From Sinorhizobium sp. (GTDB taxonomy: Bacteria; Pseudomonadota; Alphaproteobacteria; Rhizobiales; Rhizobiaceae), in assembly GCA_031178305.1 (NCBI GenBank), contig JAPSJG010000202.1, positions 1-6,968 on the forward strand: a DNA stretch of 6,968 bases. Direction: 5' to 3'. A program made the translations under genes and the position numbers. This document shows positions 1-5,534 of this stretch, one piece after another; within the stretch, counting starts at the first letter, position 1, and each line of letters opens with the position of its first letter. Under the pieces are notes generated by a model. It worked only from the letters and a program-made list of their open reading frames with translations, made no database searches and was not told where the DNA came from.

Positions 1-163
1 CAACGCGCTCCTGACCGACGATGGCTGCGCCACCAACGGCTATAACGACTTCGAAAAGGTCAAGTTCTGGAAGACGCCGGTGTCGAGGTGCGAAAGCCAG
101 GGCGAATGCGTGCCCTATCACCGCTGGGTCTCCGATTACATCGGCGTGATCGGCGGGCGGTAA
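1..163 (+). CDS. ABC transporter periplasmic substrate-binding protein, C-terminal end (YdcS/PotD type), partial
   Basis: This is the last 53 codons of a gene that begins upstream of the window; the frame starts at base 2 and ends at TAA 161-163. The visible tail contains the segment FEKVKFWKTPVSRC and then ECVPYHRW, ending in VIGGR. An FWKTP-type tail with nearby cysteines is what I recall from the extracellular binding proteins of putrescine/spermidine-type (PotD/YdcS) ABC transporters. The protein would capture the substrate in the periplasm and deliver it to the permease pair downstream. Three cysteines lie in this tail (visible residues 9, 30 and 36); the last two flank a short loop and could form a disulfide, which is inference. 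The ATPase, two permeases and the aldehyde dehydrogenase follow on the same strand, which supports the role. The substrate cannot be read from this fragment. Confidence 0.75.
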   Translation, partial: NALLTDDGCATNGYNDFEKVKFWKTPVSRCESQGECVPYHRWVSDYIGVIGGR

Positions 164-190
164 GCCTCTTGCAATCGCATCGCAAGCATT

Positions 191-338
191 TGCCCCTCAC
201 CCTAGCCTCTCCCCGCTTGCGGGGAGAGGGACGAACGTGCCCGATCATTCAGGTGCGGCAGTTGGAGCGAGATGGCGGCCGCGAGTCCCTTCTCCCCGCG
301 GGCGGGGAGAAGGTGCCCGGCAGGGCGGATGAGGGGCA
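191..338. repeat. RIME-like mosaic palindromic repeat with two hairpins
   Basis: This element fills most of the gap between the binding-protein gene and the ATPase gene. Hairpin 1 (206-229) has two perfectly complementary 11-base arms around a TT loop. Hairpin 2 (288-313) has perfect 12-base arms around GG. The ends are themselves inverted: 191-202 and the reverse complement of 327-338 match at 11 of 12 bases. Two large palindromes in an intergenic element of 100-150 bp is the description of rhizobial RIME1 elements; assignment to that family is from memory, not a search. In RNA the hairpins lie after the binding-protein stop codon, where they could stabilise the upstream message or partly terminate transcription, so that binding protein outnumbers membrane components. 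That effect is inference. Confidence 0.8.
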
Positions 339-348
339 AAAATTATCT

Positions 349-352
349 GGAG
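349..352 (+). promoter_or_regulatory. Ribosome binding site fixing the ATPase start
   Basis: GGAG lies six bases before the ATG at 359. It decides between this start and an in-frame ATG at 272, which has no comparable site and would add 29 residues encoded by the repeat element. Confidence 0.7.
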
Positions 353-358
353 TCCACA

Positions 359-1357
359 ATGACCACCGCCGTCCTCTTCGACAATGTTTCCCGCCACTTC
401 GGCGCCGTACGCGCCGTTGATCGCGTGGACCTTGAAATCGCCGAGGGCGAGTTCTTCGCCATGCTCGGGCCGTCCGGCTCCGGCAAGACGACCTGTCTCC
501 GGCTGATGGCCGGCTTCGAGCAGCCGACCGGCGGCCATATCGAGATTTTCGGCGAGACCGCCGAAGGCGTGCCGCCCTATCGGCGCAGCGTCAACACCGT
601 CTTCCAGGATTACGCGCTCTTCCCCCACCTCTCCATCCTCGAAAACGTCGCCTATGGGCTGATGGTGAAAGGCGTAGGGCGCGAGGAACGGCGCAAGGCG
701 GCCGAGGATGCGCTGGCCATGGTCAAGCTGCCGGGCTATGGCGGGCGCCGGCCGGGCCAGCTTTCCGGCGGTCAGCGGCAGCGCGTGGCGCTTGCCCGCG
801 CGCTCGTAAACAAGCCCAAGGTTCTGCTCCTCGATGAGCCGCTCGGCGCGCTCGATCTGAAGCTGCGCGAACAGATGCAGGAGGAGTTGAAGAGCCTGCA
901 GAAATCGCTCGGCATAACCTTCGTCTTCGTCACCCACGACCAGGGCGAGGCTCTGTCGATGGCCGACCGGCTCGCCGTGTTCAACGAGGGCCGCATCCAG
1001 CAACTCGGAACGCCTGAAGAGGTGTACACCCGCCCGAAGACCCGCTTCGTCGCTGATTTCGTCGGCTCGTCCAACGTACTTACGGCCAAGCTCTGCCGGA
1101 CGCTCGGGCTGAATGCCTCATTCGCAAGCCTCAGGCCCGAGGCGGTGGCGATCGCCCCGCCGATGAACGGAGCGCTTAGCCTCTCCGGCACCGTCGCCTC
1201 CCGCAGCTTCCTCGGTGCGACCAACCGCATCGTCGTCGAAGTCGAGGGCGCGCGCATCGCCGTTGCCAGCCCGGCCACTCGGGGCGCCCCCGCCATCGGC
1301 AGTCCGGTGACGTTGAGCTTCGCCGCCCATGACCTCCATCCCATGGAGGACGCATGA
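359..1357 (+). CDS. ydcT: Polyamine-type ABC transporter ATP-binding protein (PotA/YdcT family)
   Basis: This 332-residue ATPase powers import through the two permeases encoded next to it. All nucleotide-binding motifs are present: Walker A GPSGSGKTT at 37-45, Q-loop Gln83, signature LSGGQ at 135-139, Walker B VLLLDE at 155-160 and switch His193. Residues from about 235 to the end form the regulatory TOBE-type extension usual in PotA-like importers, including the conserved LRPEAV stretch near 258. The length is close to E. coli YdcT, which I recall as about 337 residues. The start is ATG 359, matching where homologous proteins begin; a longer reading from 272 runs through the upstream repeat. 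Its TGA overlaps the next ATG as ATGA at 1354-1357, so the two are probably translationally coupled. The class is certain; the symbol rests on gene order with the ydcSTUV-patD locus. Confidence 0.93.
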   Translation: MTTAVLFDNVSRHFGAVRAVDRVDLEIAEGEFFAMLGPSGSGKTTCLRLMAGFEQPTGGHIEIFGETAEGVPPYRRSVNTVFQDYALFPHLSILENVAYGLMVKGVGREERRKAAEDALAMVKLPGYGGRRPGQLSGGQRQRVALARALVNKPKVLLLDEPLGALDLKLREQMQEELKSLQKSLGITFVFVTHDQGEALSMADRLAVFNEGRIQQLGTPEEVYTRPKTRFVADFVGSSNVLTAKLCRTLGLNASFASLRPEAVAIAPPMNGALSLSGTVASRSFLGATNRIVVEVEGARIAVASPATRGAPAIGSPVTLSFAAHDLHPMEDA

Positions 1358-2304
1358 CGATCGTTGCCGAGAGCTTCGTCCTGCCGGAGCGCCGCGGCAC
1401 CGCCGGCCGCGTTTCGGACTTTTTCTGGAGGCACCCGCATGTGCTTCTGGCGGTGCTGCTCGGGCCGCCTCTCATCTGGCTCGGCATCGTCTATCTCGGC
1501 TCACTGTTCGCGCTTCTGCTGCAGAGCTTCTTCTCGATCGACGAATTTTCAGGCCTGATCAATTACGAGTTCACGCTCGCCACCTACCGCCAGCTTCTGA
1601 CCGACGCCAATCTCGACATCATTCTGCGCACCGTGGTCATGGCGGCGCTAGTAACGCTCGCTTCGGCCGTAATCGCCTTTCCGATCGCCTATTTCGCCGC
1701 CCGCTACGCCCGCGGAAAATGGAAGGCGCTGTTCTATCTCGCCGTCATGCTGCCGCTCTGGTCGAGCTATCTCGTCAAGGTCTATGCCTGGAAGCTGATC
1801 CTAGCCAAGGAGGGCATTCTCACCTGGTTCGTCGACAAGCTGAACCTCCTCTGGCTGCTCGATGCCTGGCTTTCGCTCCCCATCGTCGGCGGTAATTCGC
1901 TGTCGATCAGCTACACCGGCACCTTCATCGTCTTCGTCTATGTCTGGATGCCTTTCATGATCCTGCCGATCCAGGCAGCGCTGGAGCGCGTGCCGGCAAC
2001 CCTGATCGAGGCCTCGTCCGACCTCGGCGGCACGCCGGCGCAGACCTTCCGCCACGTCACTTTCCCGCTGGCGCTGCCGGGCATCGTCGCCGGGTCGATC
2101 TTCACGTTCTCGCTGACACTCGGCGACTACATCATCCCCCAGATTATCGGCTCGTCGCGGCTCTTCATCGGCCAGGCCGTCTATGCCCAGCAGGGCACCG
2201 CTGGCAACATCCCTCTCGCCGCAGCCTTCACCGTGGTGCCGATCGTCATCATGGGCGCCTATCTCTGGATGGCCAAGCGCATGGGGGCCTTCGATGCTCT
2301 CTGA
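1354..2304 (+). CDS. ydcU: Polyamine-type ABC transporter permease 1 (PotB/YdcU family)
   Basis: This is one of two inner-membrane subunits forming the import channel. The protein has 316 residues with about six hydrophobic segments, the first near 30-60 after a charged cytoplasmic N-terminus. The binding-protein-dependent transporter EAA loop, which docks on the ATPase, is visible from Glu219 (EASSDLGG) and continues through FPLALPGIVAG to residue 247. Strongly hydrophobic segments lie near 90-118, 125-150, 188-210, 240-262 and 286-306. The start overlaps the ATPase stop by four bases, with GGAGGA at 1345-1350 just upstream inside the ATPase gene. Its 3' end overlaps the second permease by 11 bases. 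Order, size and the YdcU-like layout agree with the ydcSTUV operon. The channel role is sure; the substrate is inferred from the neighbours. Confidence 0.93.
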   Translation: MTIVAESFVLPERRGTAGRVSDFFWRHPHVLLAVLLGPPLIWLGIVYLGSLFALLLQSFFSIDEFSGLINYEFTLATYRQLLTDANLDIILRTVVMAALVTLASAVIAFPIAYFAARYARGKWKALFYLAVMLPLWSSYLVKVYAWKLILAKEGILTWFVDKLNLLWLLDAWLSLPIVGGNSLSISYTGTFIVFVYVWMPFMILPIQAALERVPATLIEASSDLGGTPAQTFRHVTFPLALPGIVAGSIFTFSLTLGDYIIPQIIGSSRLFIGQAVYAQQGTAGNIPLAAAFTVVPIVIMGAYLWMAKRMGAFDAL

Positions 2305-3109
2305 GAAATCGAACCGCGCTCCGTTTGGCCTGAAGATCGCCGCTGCCGCCGGCCTCGCCTTCATGCACCTGCCGATCCTGCTCATATTTCTCTACGCGTT
2401 CACGACCGAGGAGAAGAGCTACCAGTTCCCGCCCCCCGGGCTGACCACGCAGTGGTTTACGACCGCCTGGGGACGGCCGGATGTCTGGGCGGCACTGACG
2501 CTCTCGGTGAAGGTGGCTTCGATCGCCACCGCCGCCGCACTGGTCCTCGGCACTCTCTGCGCTGCCGCCGTCAGCCAGACCCGCTTCTTCGGTCGCGAGA
2601 CGATCTCGCTTCTCGTCATCCTGCCGATTGCGCTTCCCGGTATCATCACCGGCATTGCGCTGCGCTCGGCCTTCTCGATCGCCGAGATCCCGTTTTCCTT
2701 CTGGACCATCGTCCTCGGGCACGCGACCTTCTGCATCGTCGTCGTTTACAACAATGCGGTTGCCCGCTTCCGGCGCATATCCGGCTCGCTGATCGAGGCA
2801 TCGATGGATCTCGGCGCCGACGGATTCCAGACCTTCCGATATGTCATCCTGCCGAACATCGGCACCGCCCTGCTCGCCGGCGGCATGCTCGCCTTCGCGC
2901 TCTCCTTCGACGAGGTGATCGTCACCACCTTCACTGCCGGGCAGCAATCGACGCTGCCGATCTGGATGCTGGAGGAATTGATCCGGCCACGCCAGCGCCC
3001 GGTCACCAATGTCGTCGCCATGGTGGTGGTGATCGTCACCTTCCTGCCGATCCTCGGCGCCTATTACCTGACCCGCGACGGCGACCAGATCGCCGGCGCC
3101 GGCAAGTGA
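2294..3109 (+). CDS. ydcV: Polyamine-type ABC transporter permease 2 (PotC/YdcV family)
   Basis: This is the second channel subunit, 271 residues with about six membrane segments, the first near 15-36. The EAA loop begins at Glu168 (EASMDLGADG) and runs through ILPNIGTALLAG to about residue 196. The segment FALSFDEVIVTTF at 201-213 is typical of PotC-type permeases. I chose ATG 2294, which overlaps the first permease by 11 bases and is preceded by a G-rich run at 2283-2287. The open frame extends back to an ATG at 2183, but that reading lies wholly inside the first permease and would put an unrelated polar, proline-rich stretch before the first membrane helix. The length is close to E. coli YdcV (about 264 residues from memory). 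The stop at 3107-3109 lies 26 bases before the dehydrogenase gene, so they are probably co-transcribed. Confidence 0.92.
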   Translation: MLSEKSNRAPFGLKIAAAAGLAFMHLPILLIFLYAFTTEEKSYQFPPPGLTTQWFTTAWGRPDVWAALTLSVKVASIATAAALVLGTLCAAAVSQTRFFGRETISLLVILPIALPGIITGIALRSAFSIAEIPFSFWTIVLGHATFCIVVVYNNAVARFRRISGSLIEASMDLGADGFQTFRYVILPNIGTALLAGGMLAFALSFDEVIVTTFTAGQQSTLPIWMLEELIRPRQRPVTNVVAMVVVIVTFLPILGAYYLTRDGDQIAGAGK

Positions 3110-3135
3110 CATTCGAACATAAAGGGAGAACAGAC

Positions 3136-4563
3136 ATGGACACTCAACTCCTGATCGGGTCGCGCTTCGAAGCCGGGACCGAGGTAGAGGAGCTTATCCT
3201 CAATCCGAGAACGGGCGCCAAGATCCTCGATCTCGCCGAAGCCTCCCATGCGCAGATCGACGCAGCGGTTGACGCCGCCGAACGCGCCTTCATGACCTGG
3301 TCTCAGACGACGCCGGCCGAACGCTCGGGCCATCTGTTGAGGATTGCCGACGCGATTGAAAGGAACGCCGACGACTTCGCCGCGCTCGAAGCGCTGAACT
3401 GCGGCAAGCCGATCAATGCGGTCAGGAACGACGAACTGCCGGCAATCATCGATTGCTGGCGATTCTTCGCCGGCGCGGTGCGCAACCTGCATGGGCCGAC
3501 GGCTGGCGAATACCTGCCCGGGCACACCTCGATGATTCGCCGCGATCCGATCGGCATCGTCGGCTCGATCGCGCCCTGGAACTACCCGCTGATGATGATG
3601 GCCTGGAAGCTTGCGCCCGCGATCGCCGGCGGCAACACCGTCGTCTTCAAGCCGTCCGAGCAGACGCCGCTGACGGCGCTGAAGCTCGCCCGGCTTCTGG
3701 CCGACATCCTTCCCGAAGGCGTCGTCAACGTCATCGCCGGCCGCGGCGAGACGGTCGGCAACGCGCTGATCAATCACCCCAAGGTCGCCATGGTGTCGAT
3801 CACCGGCGATATTGCGACCGGCAAGAAGGTGCTTACTGCTGCGGCCAAGTCCGTGAAGCGCACCCATCTCGAGCTCGGCGGCAAAGCGCCGGTCATCGTC
3901 TATGACGACGCCGAGCTTGAAGCCGTCGTCAACGGCATCCGTACCTTCGGCTACTACAATGCCGGCCAGGACTGCACCGCCGCGTGCCGCATCTATGCCG
4001 AGGCCGGCATCTACGAGAAGCTCGTCGCCGACCTTTCGGCCGCCGTCTCGACAATTCGCTACAATCTCGCGGACGACACGGAAAACGAGATCGGCCCGTT
4101 GATCTCGAAGCGCCAGCGCGATCGCGTCGCAAGCTTCGTCGAAAGGGCAGCCGACCAGAAGCACATCGAGATCACCACCGGCGGCCGCGCCGGCAGCGAA
4201 GAAGGCTTCTTCTTCCAGCCGACCGTCGTCGCCGGCGCGACGCAAGCGGACGAGATCGTTCGGCGCGAAGTCTTCGGTCCGGTTGTCTCCGTTACGCGCT
4301 TTTCGGGTGACGACGACGTGATCGGGTGGGCGAACGACAGCGATTACGGGCTCGCCTCCTCCGTCTGGACGAAGGACATCGGCAAGGCGATGAAGGCCGC
4401 CTCCCGGCTGCAATATGGCTGCACATGGATCAATACGCATTTCATGCTGACCAACGAAATGCCGCATGGCGGCGTCAAACAGTCGGGCTACGGCAAGGAC
4501 ATGTCGGTCTATGCGCTCGAGGACTATACGGCCGTTCGCCACATCATGATCAATCACGGCTGA
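3136..4563 (+). CDS. patD: Gamma-aminobutyraldehyde dehydrogenase (PatD/YdcW)
   Basis: This 475-residue NAD-dependent aldehyde dehydrogenase would oxidise 4-aminobutanal (1-pyrroline) to GABA in the cytoplasm, the second step of the putrescine transaminase route. Catalytic residues are all visible: Asn149 in PWNY, Lys172 in KPSE, general base Glu246 in ELGGK, nucleophile Cys280 in GQDCTAACR, and Glu378 with Phe380 in EVFGP. Long stretches match E. coli PatD as I recall it, notably FGYYNAGQDCTAACRIYA and YGCTWINTHFM, and the length is nearly equal (474). The start is ATG 3136 with GGGAG at 3124-3128, seven bases away; upstream in frame lies only permease-gene shadow. It closes the transporter operon, coupling uptake to oxidation. 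Related enzymes also accept betaine aldehyde, so that is an alternative substrate. No transaminase is in the window. Confidence 0.93.
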   Translation: MDTQLLIGSRFEAGTEVEELILNPRTGAKILDLAEASHAQIDAAVDAAERAFMTWSQTTPAERSGHLLRIADAIERNADDFAALEALNCGKPINAVRNDELPAIIDCWRFFAGAVRNLHGPTAGEYLPGHTSMIRRDPIGIVGSIAPWNYPLMMMAWKLAPAIAGGNTVVFKPSEQTPLTALKLARLLADILPEGVVNVIAGRGETVGNALINHPKVAMVSITGDIATGKKVLTAAAKSVKRTHLELGGKAPVIVYDDAELEAVVNGIRTFGYYNAGQDCTAACRIYAEAGIYEKLVADLSAAVSTIRYNLADDTENEIGPLISKRQRDRVASFVERAADQKHIEITTGGRAGSEEGFFFQPTVVAGATQADEIVRREVFGPVVSVTRFSGDDDVIGWANDSDYGLASSVWTKDIGKAMKAASRLQYGCTWINTHFMLTNEMPHGGVKQSGYGKDMSVYALEDYTAVRHIMINHG

Positions 4564-4570
4564 CGGACAC

Positions 4571-4629
4571 GCCCCTCATCCGACTGCAGCCACCTTCTCC
4601 CCGCAGGCGGGGAGGAGGGATATGAGGGC
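4571..4629. repeat. Half-size RIME-like palindromic repeat, possible operon terminator
   Basis: This element begins seven bases after the dehydrogenase stop codon. Its core hairpin (4593-4618) has 12-base arms around AG with one mismatch, and the outer ends are inverted (GCCCCTCAT at 4571 against ATGAGGGC at 4622). The left end GCCCCTCATCCG and the ACCTTCTCCCCGC arm are the same as the reverse complement of the right half of the 191-338 element, so this is one repeat family in the opposite orientation with only one hairpin. It lacks a T-run, so it is not a classic intrinsic terminator, but its place at the operon end makes transcript end formation or 3' protection plausible. Confidence 0.75.
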
Positions 4630-4668
4630 CGCCGCCTCCAGGTGAACGCGACCAATCTCTTCGATCGT
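4630..4668 (+). pseudogene. Possible remnant of a TonB-dependent receptor C-terminal barrel
   Basis: Read in the frame starting at 4630, this stretch translates as RRLQVNATNLFDR. The pattern of alternating residues followed by N-LFD is the well-known near-C-terminal strand of TonB-dependent outer-membrane receptors. After it the frame continues as an arginine-rich, non-barrel sequence to a TGA at about 4741, so no intact end of a receptor follows. In another frame, 4676-4740 gives INRRFAAVPFDGSYWVSS, which could be a frameshifted continuation, but I cannot confirm that. No start or ribosome site exists, and the repeat at 4571-4629 directly abuts it. The motif is only about ten residues, so chance is a real alternative. 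Confidence 0.3.
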
Positions 4669-4767
4669 CGCCGAGATCAACCGCCGCTTCGCCGCCGTTC
4701 CCTTCGACGGCAGCTACTGGGTCAGCTCAAGCCGGCGGAATGACCCGCGGTTGAGGCCATCCGGTAA

Positions 4768-4795
4768 TTGCCAGTCACGCGCCGCCCTGTATAAG
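4768..4795 (+). promoter_or_regulatory. Sigma70-like promoter for the small membrane protein gene
   Basis: A -35-like TTGCCA (4768-4773) and a -10-like TATAAG (4790-4795) each match consensus at five of six positions and are 16 bases apart. Transcription would begin near 4802, just before the GGGAGG ribosome site, leaving a leader of about 14 bases. The position directly upstream of an isolated gene supports it. Confidence 0.45.
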
Positions 4796-4803
4796 AGTCT
4801 ATC

Positions 4804-4809
4804 GGGAGG
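4804..4809 (+). promoter_or_regulatory. Ribosome binding site for the 4816 gene
   Basis: GGGAGG lies six bases before ATG 4816, a strong and well-placed site that fixes the start of the small membrane protein. Confidence 0.7.
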
Positions 4810-4815
4810 CTCTTC

Positions 4816-5337
4816 ATGCTGTGGCTGATTGCGTTAGCGTTGGGCGTGGCCATCGTGTATCTGGCGGTCCGCTATGGCAGATTTCGCAATTGGGTGGAGC
4901 CGGTGCTCTCCGTTGCCGTCGCTCTGGGGCTTGCCGCCGCCTTCCTGATCTGGCTGAGCGAAGGCACGCCCGAGCAGGCTCCGCCGCCTCAGCCGACGCG
5001 TACCGCGGTTGGGCTCTCGGAGTCTGATGTCGTGCTCCGGAACCTCACCTTTGAACCGAACGAAGCCCGACGCAGCTACCGGGTCCGCGGCACCATCGAA
5101 AACACCTCCGCTATCGCGCTGGAATATTTCCGGCTGACCGTGACGCTGGAAGACTGCCCCGATGGCACATGCCGGCGCATCGGCGACGACACGGCGCTCA
5201 TCCTACTCCGCGTGCCGGCCGGCCAAAGCCGCCCTTTCGAAACCTTTCTCACCTTCCGATTCAGGGCCGATGAAGCGCCGGTCGCGCCGAAGTGGACCTA
5301 TCAGGTGAGCCAGGTCAGGGGCGCGACGGAAAGGTGA
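4816..5337 (+). CDS. Conserved-looking hypothetical membrane-anchored protein
   Basis: I do not recognise a named family for this 173-residue protein. Residues 1-18 and about 28-47 are hydrophobic and probably form a membrane hairpin, separated by a short basic loop (RYGRFRNW). A proline-rich linker follows (54-61), then a soluble domain of alternating beta-type strands from about 70 to 168. That domain contains IENTS and VPAGQSRPFE, a layout like small beta-sandwich domains of the FxLYD kind that sit outside the membrane. Two cysteines, Cys114 and Cys119 in CPDGTC, could form a disulfide if the domain is periplasmic. With two membrane spans, the N- and C-termini lie on the same side; which side cannot be settled here. 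It has its own apparent promoter and is separated from the transporter operon by a repeat, so it is probably an independent unit. Codon bias matches its neighbours. Confidence 0.8.
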   Translation: MLWLIALALGVAIVYLAVRYGRFRNWVEPVLSVAVALGLAAAFLIWLSEGTPEQAPPPQPTRTAVGLSESDVVLRNLTFEPNEARRSYRVRGTIENTSAIALEYFRLTVTLEDCPDGTCRRIGDDTALILLRVPAGQSRPFETFLTFRFRADEAPVAPKWTYQVSQVRGATER

Positions 5338-5351
5338 TGCCGCAAGGAATG

Positions 5352-5510
5352 GTCCCTCCCCAACCCCTCCCCACAGGTGGGAGCGGCTTACTTTGCCGCA
5401 CTCGCTTCAGCCCTTGAGGGCTTAACGCCAGACGCAACGTTTGAAAGTGGCTGGCGGCTGCAGCGAGCACCGAAGCCCCTCCCACCTATAGGGAGGCGTT
5501 GGGGAGGGGT
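5352..5510. repeat. MITE-like inverted-repeat element between convergent genes
   Basis: The terminal 37 bases 5352-5388 and the reverse complement of 5474-5510 agree at 31 of 37 positions by my alignment. Weaker complementarity continues inward (CTCGCTTCAGCC near 5401 against GGCTGCAGCGAG near 5456), so the whole element can fold as one long interrupted hairpin. It has no coding potential and sits between two convergent genes, 15 bases after one stop and 25 bases from the other. Its sequence, built on CCCTCCCCAACC ends, differs from the 191-338 and 4571-4629 repeats. It may act as a bidirectional terminator. I see no convincing target-site duplication. Confidence 0.75.
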
Positions 5511-5534
5511 AATAACGGAACCCTCAAACATGTC

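Noticed and set aside
191..338. CRISPR-like repeats from the hairpins
   Set aside because: Only two palindromes with different arms and no regular spacers; this is a mosaic intergenic element.
272..358. N-terminal extension of the ATPase from ATG 272
   Set aside because: The added 29 residues come from the palindromic repeat, do not look like a PotA-type N-terminus, and the GGAG site favours ATG 359.
245..1003. 252-codon antisense frame over the ATPase
   Set aside because: It is a shadow of the Walker-motif gene on the plus strand and includes repeat sequence.
2249..3112. 287-codon open frame antisense to the second permease
   Set aside because: Its composition is Asp/Gly/Arg-rich without membrane or domain features, and the sense strand encodes a clear permease.
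2452..3135. Long in-frame upstream extension of the dehydrogenase through the second permease
   Set aside because: The translation is arginine-rich out-of-frame shadow of the permease gene; the dehydrogenase fold starts at 3136 with its own ribosome site.
3064..4557. 497-codon open frame antisense to the dehydrogenase
   Set aside because: Long antisense frames are expected in high-GC coding DNA; the plus strand carries a complete, motif-verified dehydrogenase.
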